A stretch of 64,000 bases of DNA from Roseobacter ponti (GTDB lineage: Bacteria > Pseudomonadota > Alphaproteobacteria > Rhodobacterales > Rhodobacteraceae). The DNA lies in assembly GCF_012932215.1 (NCBI RefSeq), contig NZ_CP048788.1:496001-560000 (forward strand). The letters run 5' to 3'. Below the pieces are notes generated by a model that was not told the DNA's origin, did no database searches, and was given only the letters and a program-made list of their open reading frames with translations. The translations under genes were made by a program, and so were the position numbers. Shown here in pieces: positions 18,963 to 27,155 of this stretch; position 1 is the stretch's first letter; the number at the start of each line of letters is the position of its first letter.

Positions 18963-19187
18963 ATGCAGACCGACGCTATGAACGAAGGTCTGTTCAGCCC
19001 CGGCATGCGTGCCTTTCTGGACAACCCGATGAACGGCGTTTTTATTGCGCTGTTCATCCTCGCTGTTGTCTGGCTCATCCATCAGCTTACCCATCATCCG
19101 CGACGCAACGAGGATGATGGCAGCGGATCGGTTGACGGTGGCTGCAGTAGTTTCAGCGATGGCTGCGGCGGCGGTGACGGAGATTAA
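18963..19187 (+). CDS. 74-residue membrane protein with Cys/Gly-rich tail
   Basis: One strong membrane helix (about residues 25-40, GVFIALFILAVVWLIHQL) follows an amphipathic N-terminal part, then HHPRRNEDD and a tail SVDGGCSSFSDGCGGGDGD containing two cysteines in a Ser/Gly/Asp setting. Such CGGG-type tails occur on small membrane proteins, sometimes as metal or disulfide sites, but no function is established. It lies 10 bases after the 37-residue gene and 56 before the first permease, so the three are likely co-transcribed. Confidence 0.6.
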   Translation: MQTDAMNEGLFSPGMRAFLDNPMNGVFIALFILAVVWLIHQLTHHPRRNEDDGSGSVDGGCSSFSDGCGGGDGD

Positions 19188-19243
19188 CGCACTGTTTCAT
19201 TTACAGGGTTAACAGTCGCCGAAGACGCGGCTAACCTCGGGAC

Positions 19244-20350
19244 ATGAGTACCGAGGGCGACCTGCTGCATACCGTCACGGCGGATAATATTTCTGAAGCG
19301 CGGCAGCGGACAGGGCGCTGGATGGTGCGTGCCTCGGCGGCGCTTGTCGTTCTTCTGGCGGCGCTGCAGTTCGCCCATGAAACAGGTCGCACTGACATCG
19401 GTTTCGCGACCTGGCGACCGGTGCTTTATGCCTATATGCTCTGGGCCACGGCGCTTTGTGCCGCTCAGGTGATCATCAACGGCGAAAAGGGCAAGCGTAC
19501 GCTCTTTGTCCTGCCGGCTGCACTCTTTGTCATCAGCCTCGTTGTCTTCCCGCTGCTCTTTGCCGGCTATATCTCCTTTACCGACTGGAACCTTGCCTCT
19601 CCTGACGGCCCGCAGCCCAACGGCTGGGACAATATGCGCGAGATGTGGAACGACGGGTTTTACTGGAACGCGCTGAAAAATATGGTGTATTACGTGCTGG
19701 CGGTCAGCGTGGAATACGTCATCGCCTTTGGTCTGGCGCTGCTGCTCAACGCGCAGATCCGGGCGCGTAAATTCTTCCGGGTAGTGTTTCTGCTGCCTTT
19801 GATGCTCAGCCCGGTGGCGGTTTCATGGATGATCGGCAAGTCGATGATGGAGATCCGCTTCGGGCCGATCTCGCGCCTTGCACGCGAACTGGGCTGGGAC
19901 AATCCAAGCTTTTTCGGCTCGCCCGAGATCGCGCGATTCATGATCATGGCGATGGATGCCTGGACGTTCATTCCCTTCATGATGATCATGCTGCTGGCCG
20001 GCCTGCAGGCGCTGCCGCGCGAGGTCATCGAAGCGTCGAAAGTGGATGGTGCAAGCGGATGGCAAAGCTTCAAAGAGGTGATATTTCCGCTGATGCTGCC
20101 GGTCTCGGTGACCGCCGTGGTGATCCGGATCATCTTCAAACTCAAGCTGGCGGATGTGATCATCAACGTCACTTCCGGCGGGCCGGGCGGGGCCACTGAC
20201 AGCGTCACGAGCTTTATCTTCCGCGAATACCGTGACCGGTCCAACGTCGGCTACGGGACTTTGCTGGCGATGGTTTATCTGGTGCTGATCATCATATTCG
20301 TGACCCTGCTCCTGAAGCTGGTCAGCCGCTGGATGGAGCGACCTGCATGA
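19244..20350 (+). CDS. Sugar ABC transporter permease (MalF type)
   Basis: Membrane channel subunit. The core from about residue 85 has six spans and the EAA loop (REVIEASKVDGASGWQSFKEVIFPLMLP) that docks the ATPase. Compared with usual permeases of about 290-310 residues it is 368 long because of an N-terminal extension with two extra hydrophobic segments (around 30-45 and 57-75), as in some MalF-like proteins. Its stop overlaps the next start (ATGA), giving a coupled permease pair. Confidence 0.92.
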   Translation: MSTEGDLLHTVTADNISEARQRTGRWMVRASAALVVLLAALQFAHETGRTDIGFATWRPVLYAYMLWATALCAAQVIINGEKGKRTLFVLPAALFVISLVVFPLLFAGYISFTDWNLASPDGPQPNGWDNMREMWNDGFYWNALKNMVYYVLAVSVEYVIAFGLALLLNAQIRARKFFRVVFLLPLMLSPVAVSWMIGKSMMEIRFGPISRLARELGWDNPSFFGSPEIARFMIMAMDAWTFIPFMMIMLLAGLQALPREVIEASKVDGASGWQSFKEVIFPLMLPVSVTAVVIRIIFKLKLADVIINVTSGGPGGATDSVTSFIFREYRDRSNVGYGTLLAMVYLVLIIIFVTLLLKLVSRWMERPA

Positions 20351-21261
20351 GCGCTGTTTTTAAAGATCACGAGTCTGACCGGCGTATGAAAACCCGCTGG
20401 TGGGCCAGTCGCGTGGCGATCTATGCCGCGCTGATTACCTGGGCTTTGATCTGTCTTTTTCCGATCTTCTGGACGATCACCACCTCCTTCAAGCTCGCAC
20501 CTGACGTAATGAAGGGAAACCTCATACCCTGGTGGGATTTCACGCCGCGCTGGAAAGGGTGGGAATCCTTAGGTCTCTCGCCGCGTCTCATCGGTGAGGT
20601 TTCCACCGTGCGCGAGGAATTCCTCAAACGCTTCTGGAACAGCACGGTCGTGGCGCTTTCAGCTTCCGCGCTTGCGGTCGTACTGGGATCACTGGCGGCC
20701 TACGGTCTGTCGCGGTTCAGCTTCAAATTCGGCTTTATGCGTAATTCTGACATCTCGTTTTTCTTTCTCAGCCAGATGATCCTGCCACCGGTGGTTCTGG
20801 CGCTGCCCTTCCTCGTGCTCTATCGCTCGCTCGACCTGCTGGACAGCCGCATCGGGCTCATTCTGCTCTACACGCTGATGGTGCTGCCCATCGTCATCTG
20901 GATCATGCGCGATCAGTTCGAAGGCATCCCGGTCGAGCTTGAAGAGGCGGCCCTCGTCGACGGTCTCGGCATCTGGGGCGCGTTTTTCCAGATCGTTCTG
21001 CCGATCGCGCTGCCGGGCATGGTCGCGGCGTTTATCCTGAGCCTGGTGCTCTGCTGGAACGAGTATTTCTTTGCCGCACTCCTGACTTCGACAGATGCCA
21101 AAACCCTGCCCGTGATGGTGGCGTCCCAGACCGGCTCTCAGGGGATCAACTGGTGGTCGATGGCGGCGCTGTCGTCGGCGGCGATTCTGCCGCTGGTCGT
21201 GGTCGCAGTCTTTCTTGAAAAATACATCATCAAGGGGATGGCGGCGGGCGCCGTGAAATAG
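20347..21261 (+). CDS. Carbohydrate ABC transporter permease (MalG type)
   Basis: Second membrane subunit, 304 residues and six spans. The EAA loop reads VELEEAALVDGLGIWGAFFQIVLPIALPG near 195-225. The N-terminal span (WASRVAIYAALITWALICLFPIFWTITTSFK) and the C-terminal GMAAGAVK are typical of the MalG branch. It overlaps the first permease by 4 bases and ends abutting the stop of the convergent SIS-domain gene, with no spacer and no recognisable terminator between. Confidence 0.93.
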   Translation: MSAVFKDHESDRRMKTRWWASRVAIYAALITWALICLFPIFWTITTSFKLAPDVMKGNLIPWWDFTPRWKGWESLGLSPRLIGEVSTVREEFLKRFWNSTVVALSASALAVVLGSLAAYGLSRFSFKFGFMRNSDISFFFLSQMILPPVVLALPFLVLYRSLDLLDSRIGLILLYTLMVLPIVIWIMRDQFEGIPVELEEAALVDGLGIWGAFFQIVLPIALPGMVAAFILSLVLCWNEYFFAALLTSTDAKTLPVMVASQTGSQGINWWSMAALSSAAILPLVVVAVFLEKYIIKGMAAGAVK

Positions 21262-21816
21262 TCACTCCATATTGGTGTGACGCGCGCGCATCTCTTCTGC
21301 CGTAGCGCCAAGGCGGCTGCGCAGATCCAGCACCATCATCTCGAAAAGCATGAAGAGAGCCCCTTCGTAGACCGAGCCCATTGGCAGCACTGAACGGGCC
21401 GCCGGCCCCTGATCGCTGGCCATGGTCTGGGCGGGAATATGCAGGACATGATCGGCCAGCTCTTCAGCATCAGACCCGGGCGTTGCCGTCAGAATAAGGA
21501 TGCGCGCGCCGTCGCGGCGCGCCACCTGCATGAGTGCTGTCACCGTTGAAAGTGTGCCGGGACCTGCCGAGACCATCAGCACGTCTCCCTGGCCGAGGGG
21601 CGGGGCATTCATATCCCCGACCATGCCGGCGCTCAGCCCCAGGTGATAAAGACGCATCGCAAGGCCGCGCATCTGAAGCCCTTCGCGCCCGCAGCCATAA
21701 AGCAGCACATCATCTGCTTCTGCGAGCATCGCACAGGCCTGATCGACAGATGCCTGATCGACCGCATCAAGGACCGTACCGATTTCAGCCAGCGCGGTTG
21801 TGTGATCTGCGCTCAT
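21262..21816 (-). CDS. SIS-domain sugar isomerase (6-phospho-3-hexuloisomerase-like)
   Basis: A 184-residue single SIS domain. The phosphosugar-binding motifs are YGCGREGLQMRGLAMRLYHLG (about 35-55) and VSAGPGTLSTVTALMQVARRDGARILILTATPGS. Size and pattern match 6-phospho-3-hexuloisomerase, which converts hexulose 6-phosphate to fructose 6-phosphate. Coupled by ATGA overlap to the FGGY kinase upstream, which would make the phosphorylated ketose. A regulator-type SIS (RpiR) is excluded because no HTH domain is present. Confidence 0.75.
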   Translation of the reverse strand: MSADHTTALAEIGTVLDAVDQASVDQACAMLAEADDVLLYGCGREGLQMRGLAMRLYHLGLSAGMVGDMNAPPLGQGDVLMVSAGPGTLSTVTALMQVARRDGARILILTATPGSDAEELADHVLHIPAQTMASDQGPAARSVLPMGSVYEGALFMLFEMMVLDLRSRLGATAEEMRARHTNME

Positions 21817-23303
21817 GTGCCCAGCTCCGCTGCGATGTCTTTTGTCTGCGTGTAGAGTCTGCGAAAAAGCCCGTGGGCCTTTTCATAGACCGGGTCGGGG
21901 TGCGCTGTGACTGTCCGGGACACCGGGTTCCATTTCGTGATGTCGCGGCGTTTCACAAGACCCATCGCGAGGGCTGCGATGAAGGCATCGCCAAAGCTCG
22001 CGCCGGTGGTTTTCTCGCAGACGATCTGATCAATGCCGGTGATATCGGATGTGGCCTGCAGCCAGAGCGCGTTCTGTGTGCCGCCGCCCACTGCGAGAAG
22101 CCGGGTGGGGGATTGCCCAAGGTCCGCGAAGGTGTCGGTGACGTGGCGCGTGCCGTGTGCGATCCCCTCAATCAGCGCACGGTACATATCGCCGCGCGTA
22201 TGGGTGAGGTTGAGCCCGAAGATGGCCCCTTTCGCGTTCATGTCATGGATCGGGGTCCGCTCGCCGGAGAAATAGGGCAGCATCAGCAGGCCGTTTGCAC
22301 CGGGCGGGCTGGCGGCGGCCTCTGCCGCCAGTACGGGAAAGGCATCGCCCGGGTCGAGATCACGCGCAACCTGATCGCGGAACCAGTGGGTGAGCGTGCC
22401 CGAGGTCGCAAGCCCCGCCATAGAGGCGTGTTCGCCTTTGAACAGCCAGGGTGCGTACCAGATGCGCGGATCCGCCGTGAGAGATTGCGCACGCAGGATG
22501 ATAAAGATCGTGGAGCCGTACATCATCATCATATCGCCGGGCTGGTCCACGCCCACCGAAAGCGCCTCGGCGGCGGCATCGATGGTGCCTGCGGTGACGG
22601 GCGTTCCGGCGGCAAGCCCGGTTTCTTCGGCCGCAGCGACCGTGATCTCACCGGCGATTTCGTCCGACCAGAGCAGGCGGGGCAGATTATCGAGCGGCAG
22701 GATATCATCGGCCAGGTCATCGACCCATTTCTGGCTGTGCACATCATAGAGCGGCGAGAAGTTCGCGGCCGTATAGTGATCAATCACAACCTCTCCGGTC
22801 AGCCGCTGCACCAGAAAGCTGGTTGAGGTCAGGATATGCGCGGTCTCTTCGTACAGCTCAGGATGATTGCGTTTCAGCCAGAGGATTTTCGGGCCGACGG
22901 ATTGCGATGTCAGCGCGTTCCCGCACCGTGCGATGATCTGCTTTTTGCCAATGCGGTCTGTGAGCTCCTGCACCTCGGCAGCGGCACGGCCATCGACGCC
23001 GTAGAGCACACCGTTCATGAGCGGTTTTCCCGCCGCATTCACCGGCAGCATGCAGGGGCCGATGGCGCTGCAGGCAACGGCGCGGATGGCTCCGGGGGCG
23101 ACGCCACTCTCTTTCAGCAGTTTTCGACAGACAAAAACGAAATCGCCCCACCAGTCTTCCTCCGGGCGATGCTCTGCCCAGCCCGGACGCGGGACCAGCA
23201 TTTTATGACCGCGCGCCGCCTGTGCAACGACTGTTCCGGTCATATCGACCAGAACGCCCTTGGTCTCATAGGTGCCGATATCGATGCCGAGCGTGTAATC
23301 CAT
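21813..23303 (-). CDS. FGGY-family carbohydrate kinase (xylulokinase-like)
   Basis: A 496-residue sugar kinase of the ASKHA fold. The N-terminal phosphate-1 motif is DIGTYETKGVLVDMTG (residues 6-21), and the C-terminal adenosine-binding part contains LLAVGGGTQNALWLQATSDITG. It is closest in pattern to xylulokinase-type FGGY enzymes, but substrate cannot be fixed. It sits in a leftward operon BtpA, M42 protein, this kinase, SIS isomerase with all junctions overlapping, so these four proteins very likely serve one pathway. Confidence 0.87.
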   Translation of the reverse strand: MDYTLGIDIGTYETKGVLVDMTGTVVAQAARGHKMLVPRPGWAEHRPEEDWWGDFVFVCRKLLKESGVAPGAIRAVACSAIGPCMLPVNAAGKPLMNGVLYGVDGRAAAEVQELTDRIGKKQIIARCGNALTSQSVGPKILWLKRNHPELYEETAHILTSTSFLVQRLTGEVVIDHYTAANFSPLYDVHSQKWVDDLADDILPLDNLPRLLWSDEIAGEITVAAAEETGLAAGTPVTAGTIDAAAEALSVGVDQPGDMMMMYGSTIFIILRAQSLTADPRIWYAPWLFKGEHASMAGLATSGTLTHWFRDQVARDLDPGDAFPVLAAEAAASPPGANGLLMLPYFSGERTPIHDMNAKGAIFGLNLTHTRGDMYRALIEGIAHGTRHVTDTFADLGQSPTRLLAVGGGTQNALWLQATSDITGIDQIVCEKTTGASFGDAFIAALAMGLVKRRDITKWNPVSRTVTAHPDPVYEKAHGLFRRLYTQTKDIAAELGT

Positions 23304-24397
23304 CAGGTGACGTCATCCCTGTCGAGCTGGAATTCCGGGCCGATCCGCGCGAGCGCTGCCGCAAGCAGGCGCGTCAGCGCGCAGAGGTCTTCCAGGTCGC
23401 AGACCTCACGGGCGGAATGTGAGTACCGCATCGGAAAGCCCAGATCGACCGATGCCACGCCGTCACCGACCAGCTGAACATAGGACAGATCGGTCAGCAC
23501 CCCGGTCTGTGCACTGCGCTGCAGCGGGATGTTCTGCTCTTCTGCCGTTGTCTCGAAAAGCTGCACCATGGCGGGATGCGGGATCACACCATTAAGCGTG
23601 CCACGTCCGTGAAAGGAATAAAGGCTCATGCCCGGCCCGCCACCCAGCACCATATCCCCCCGGTCCGCCATATCGGGTGTATCCGTGGCCAGCATCAGAT
23701 CGATCTGAATTGCGATGTCGGGTCGCAGTTTCTGTGCCAGGGGCAGGGCGCCGCGCAGGTTGAATTCCTCCAGCACGGTGAACGCGAGGTGTACAGGGGG
23801 GCCGCCCTCGCGGTCTTTCAGCAGGCGTGCGACTTCCAGCAGCACAGCACAGCCGGCGCGGTCATCCACGCTTGTCCCGGTGATCCTGTCGACGGCCAGG
23901 TCGGTGGCCCGGGGCGCATAGACAACCGGGGTTCCGATTCGGATGCCCGCGTTTTCAGCGGCTTGTGCCGATCCGAACCCGGTATCGACGTAAAGGTCGG
24001 CACAGGGCGTCACGGTATACTTTTCATCCGGCCGGGTCGCGTGGTGGCTTTTGCTGGCGATGATACCGGGCACGTCGCGGCCTTCGCCGACACAGACCAG
24101 CACTTCCTGAGCCGCCAGCGCGCGCTCGGGCACGCCGCCCAGACGTTCAAGACGCAACAGACCGTTCGGCTCAATCCGGCGCACGATAAAGCCGAGCTGA
24201 TCCATATGGGTGAACAGCATAACAGCCGGACCTTCGCCGGGGAAATGCGCCACCAGGTTGCCCAGTCTGTCGGAACGGCTTTCCACGCCCAGGGCGTTCA
24301 GCCGGTCGCGAAGGGCCCGGCGCACACGGTCCTCGTGACCAGACAGGCCGGGGGTGCGCATCAGGTCTTTGAGATCGCGCTTTATGCGGTCTTTCAT
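23303..24397 (-). CDS. M42-family metallopeptidase-like protein (FrvX/SgcX type)
   Basis: A 364-residue dinuclear-zinc aminopeptidase-fold protein. Metal-site blocks: LFTHMDQLGFIV (His-x-Asp), GTSVDDRAGCAVLL (bridging Asp), TVLEEFNLRGALPL (Glu-Glu base) and QIDLMLATDTPDM. The active-site residues look intact. The start at 24397 is set by the ATGA overlap with the BtpA stop. M42 proteins are peptidases by family, yet FrvX and SgcX in E. coli lie in sugar operons, as here; it might act on a glycopeptide or a sugar-amine conjugate. Confidence 0.82.
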   Translation of the reverse strand: MKDRIKRDLKDLMRTPGLSGHEDRVRRALRDRLNALGVESRSDRLGNLVAHFPGEGPAVMLFTHMDQLGFIVRRIEPNGLLRLERLGGVPERALAAQEVLVCVGEGRDVPGIIASKSHHATRPDEKYTVTPCADLYVDTGFGSAQAAENAGIRIGTPVVYAPRATDLAVDRITGTSVDDRAGCAVLLEVARLLKDREGGPPVHLAFTVLEEFNLRGALPLAQKLRPDIAIQIDLMLATDTPDMADRGDMVLGGGPGMSLYSFHGRGTLNGVIPHPAMVQLFETTAEEQNIPLQRSAQTGVLTDLSYVQLVGDGVASVDLGFPMRYSHSAREVCDLEDLCALTRLLAAALARIGPEFQLDRDDVT

Positions 24398-25194
24398 GCG
24401 CGGGCCTTCCGGACGCGGTCCATGAAATCCTGTGCACGGTCGGGATCCACGGCTTTCCATGTATCACCGTCGGTTTTCAGTGAGGAGCCGACAATGCAGC
24501 CGTCGGCGATGGCCAGCACGTCGGCCACGGTGTCGTGTTTCACGCCGGTATTGGCCATCACCGGCGTGTCGGGCAAAACCGCCTTGACCGCTTCGAGATC
24601 CGACAGAGCAGCCGCTTCACCGGTGATCTGCCCGGAGACCAGAACGGCGTCGGGGATGGACGAAAAGACAGCACTGCGCGCCCGGTCTGGCAGCGGGCGC
24701 TGATCCAGCGAGTGGGCAAATTCGGCCGAGACGTTATAGAGCATCGCCATGTCCGACCGCCCCAGCCGGTCGCGGTAACGCATGGCGCGTCCTGCATCCG
24801 GGGTCCAGGGGCCCATGTCAGAGGCATAGCTGCCGGTGAAGATCTCGCGCACAAACCCCGCGCCGGTGGCGGCCCCCAGCGCAATCGTGGACATCGGATC
24901 CCAGAGCACGTTGACGCCGAAAGGGACCGCAATTTCGGACCGCAGCTGTCCGATCAGCATGGCCATCGTCGCGGTCGATGCGCGGTCCACTTCGAATTCA
25001 TAGGGGCGGTCGTTTTCATTGCCGAACATCACCGCGTCAAAGCCAGCGGCCTGCAATGCCCGCAGATCAGCGCGGGCGGCGGCCAGCAGATCAGCCTCCG
25101 GATCATGCAGCGGGCTGCCAGGCAGCGCACCGATATGCACCATGCCGATGACTGGCTTTGGCACGCCGAAAACCGCTTTGAACCTTGCTGTCAT
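24394..25194 (-). CDS. BtpA/SgcQ family protein
   Basis: A 266-residue TIM-barrel-like protein. The N-terminal signature GMVHIGALPGSP is diagnostic of the BtpA/SgcQ family, with further conserved blocks FGNENDRPY, VPFGVNVLWDP and VMANTGVKHDT. BtpA was first linked to photosystem I stability in cyanobacteria; SgcQ is part of a cryptic sugar operon in E. coli and its reaction is unknown. Here it starts a four-gene sugar operon with a GGGAGGACC ribosome site, which supports an aldolase- or isomerase-like metabolic role. Confidence 0.85.
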   Translation of the reverse strand: MTARFKAVFGVPKPVIGMVHIGALPGSPLHDPEADLLAAARADLRALQAAGFDAVMFGNENDRPYEFEVDRASTATMAMLIGQLRSEIAVPFGVNVLWDPMSTIALGAATGAGFVREIFTGSYASDMGPWTPDAGRAMRYRDRLGRSDMAMLYNVSAEFAHSLDQRPLPDRARSAVFSSIPDAVLVSGQITGEAAALSDLEAVKAVLPDTPVMANTGVKHDTVADVLAIADGCIVGSSLKTDGDTWKAVDPDRAQDFMDRVRKARA

Positions 25195-25254
25195 TTCTGG
25201 TCCTCCCGGGGTCTCAGCTTACTGCTCTGATCTGGCCTTGCAACGGTATTCCGG

Positions 25255-25266
25255 TGTAAGCTTACA
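25255..25266. promoter_or_regulatory. Perfect 12-bp palindrome, candidate operator
   Basis: TGTAAGCTTACA is a perfect inverted repeat in the 93-base divergent region between the BtpA operon and the aldo-keto reductase gene. A related half AGCTTAC occurs at 25216-25222. Sugar repressors of the LacI or GntR type bind such sites, but no such regulator is encoded in the window. Confidence 0.4.
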
Positions 25267-25287
25267 GGAGCAGAAAGGGAGAGCAGT

Positions 25288-26316
25288 ATGGTTTTGAAAA
25301 CGCGCCACTGGGACCGCCTCGGCAACGGCGGTGTCACCTTCACGGAACTCGGTTTCGGGGGGGCACCGATTGCCAATCTTTACAGCGCGATCAGTGATGA
25401 AGACGCGCGGGCGACGCTGGATGCGGGCTGGGAGGGCGGTGTGCGCTATTTCGATACGGCGCCGCTTTACGGGATGGGCCTCTCGGAGACACGGCTCAAT
25501 GCGTTTCTGCGTGACAAGCCGCGTGATGACTATGTGCTTTCAACCAAAGTCGGCCGGCTCATTCAGGCCTGCGCGCCTGAGGACCGGTCCGGTGAGGGCA
25601 AATGGTTCGATGTGCCGGTGCGGCGTGAGCATTTCGATTATACCTATGACGGTGTGATGCGCTCGTTTGAGCATTCATTTTCGCGGCTCGGTGTTGAGCG
25701 TATCGATATCCTTTACGTCCACGATCTGTGCATTTTCACGCATGGCTCCAAAGAAGTCTCCGACATGCGGATTGAGGAATTCTTTGCCGGGCGGGGTTAT
25801 GACGCGATGGTATCTTTGCGGGATCAGGGGCTGATCCGGGCCATCGGTGGCGGCGTGAACGAATGGGAGGTCTGCCAGACCCTTGCCGAACGTGGCGATT
25901 TCGATCTCTTCCTGCTGGCCGGGCGCTACACGCTGCTGGAGCAGAAAGCACTCGACAGCTTCCTGCCGCTTTGCGAGAGCCGCGGTATCGGGATTGTCAC
26001 AGGCGGCCCCTATAACTCGGGAATTCTTGCAACCGGGGCGCGGCAGGGCGCGATGTATAACTATGACCCTGCACCAAAGGATGTAATGGATCGGGTGAGT
26101 GCCATCGAGGCGGTCTGCAGGGAACATGATGTGCGTCTCGTCGATGCAGCCTTCCGTTTCCCACTGCTGCATCCGGCGCATGTCTCGGTCATTCCGGGCG
26201 GCAGGAGTGTCACGGAAATGCAGGGCAATCTGCAGGCGGCACAGGCCGTTATTCCGCCCGCACTCTGGACCGATCTCAAATCCAGAGGTCTGATGCGGGA
26301 GGATGCGCCGACGTGA
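25288..26316 (+). CDS. Aldo-keto reductase (L-fucose dehydrogenase/aldose dehydrogenase-like)
   Basis: A 342-residue NAD(P)-dependent oxidoreductase. The catalytic tetrad is readable: Asp and Tyr in YFDTAPLYGMGLSE (about 52-65), Lys in VLSTKVGR, His in YVHDLCIF. The start LGFGGAPIANLY and the VGGGVNEW region match the branch that includes D-threo-aldose 1-dehydrogenase, L-fucose dehydrogenase and pyridoxal dehydrogenase. It is coupled (GTGA) to a lactonase-like amidohydrolase, so oxidation of an aldose to a lactone followed by hydrolysis is the likely sequence. Confidence 0.85.
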   Translation: MVLKTRHWDRLGNGGVTFTELGFGGAPIANLYSAISDEDARATLDAGWEGGVRYFDTAPLYGMGLSETRLNAFLRDKPRDDYVLSTKVGRLIQACAPEDRSGEGKWFDVPVRREHFDYTYDGVMRSFEHSFSRLGVERIDILYVHDLCIFTHGSKEVSDMRIEEFFAGRGYDAMVSLRDQGLIRAIGGGVNEWEVCQTLAERGDFDLFLLAGRYTLLEQKALDSFLPLCESRGIGIVTGGPYNSGILATGARQGAMYNYDPAPKDVMDRVSAIEAVCREHDVRLVDAAFRFPLLHPAHVSVIPGGRSVTEMQGNLQAAQAVIPPALWTDLKSRGLMREDAPT

Positions 26317-27155
26317 AAATCGACGCGCACCAGCACTTCTGGCAGCCAGCGCGCGGCGATTACGACTGGATGCCCCGGGATGTTCCGGTGCTGAACCGGG
26401 CGTATGCGCCGGATGACCTCGCGCAGGCGCTTGCCGCGCATGAGATCGGCGGGACGGTTCTGGTTCAGGCGGCGGCAACGGTGCATGAAACTGAATACAT
26501 GCTGGGTCTTGCCGATGCCTCACCGATGATCCGAGGCGTGGTCGGGTGGATCGATTTCGAGGATCCCGCGCACCTCAGCCATCTTCGGCGTTTTGCGAAG
26601 CACCCTAAATTTCTTGGCGTGCGTCCGATGATCCAGGATATTGCTGATGACGACTGGATGCTGCGCGAGGATGTGCAATGGGCATATGCGGCCCTCATCG
26701 ATCTGGATCTGACCTTTGATGCTCTCGGATTTCCGCAACATATCCCGAATTTTCGCAGACTGCTCCGCAAATGGCCGGACCTTCGGGTGGTCTTTGACCA
26801 CTGCCTCAAGCCACAGATTTCGGAGGCGCAACAGGGTCGGAACAGCTTTTCTGTCTGGGCTGCGGGTATCACTGCGCTGGCACAGGAGACCGGTGGGTGC
26901 TGCAAACTCTCCGGGCTGGTGACTGAGGCCTCGGAAGACGTCGGTATCGAAGATCTGCGCCCCTTTGCCCGCCATGTCCTGGACAGTTTCGGGCCGGATC
27001 GTGTGATGTGGGGGTCTGACTGGCCGGTGTGCCGATTGCGCTGCGAATACGGCGACTGGTTTGACATGGCGCAGGCGCTGACCGCGCACCTCCCGACAGC
27101 AGATCAGGCGCAGATTTTTGGCGGAACGGCGGCGCGTTTTTACCGGCTCGGCTGA
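26313..27155 (+). CDS. Amidohydrolase-family lactonase (L-fuconolactonase-like)
   Basis: A 280-residue amidohydrolase of the small COG3618 type. The metal ligands are visible: DAHQHFW at residues 4-10, VVFDHCLKP in the middle and MWGSDWPVCRL with the catalytic Asp near residue 237. This branch contains L-fucono-1,5-lactonase and L-rhamnono-lactonase. Coupled by a GTGA overlap to the aldose dehydrogenase gene, it would open the lactone that enzyme makes. Its last 16 bases overlap the end of the convergent PfkB kinase. Confidence 0.85.
   Translation: MKIDAHQHFWQPARGDYDWMPRDVPVLNRAYAPDDLAQALAAHEIGGTVLVQAAATVHETEYMLGLADASPMIRGVVGWIDFEDPAHLSHLRRFAKHPKFLGVRPMIQDIADDDWMLREDVQWAYAALIDLDLTFDALGFPQHIPNFRRLLRKWPDLRVVFDHCLKPQISEAQQGRNSFSVWAAGITALAQETGGCCKLSGLVTEASEDVGIEDLRPFARHVLDSFGPDRVMWGSDWPVCRLRCEYGDWFDMAQALTAHLPTADQAQIFGGTAARFYRLG

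Noticed and set aside
21534-22826. A 430-residue frame on the + strand
   Set aside because: Antisense to the SIS and FGGY kinase genes; His/Arg/Gly-rich composition typical of a shadow frame.
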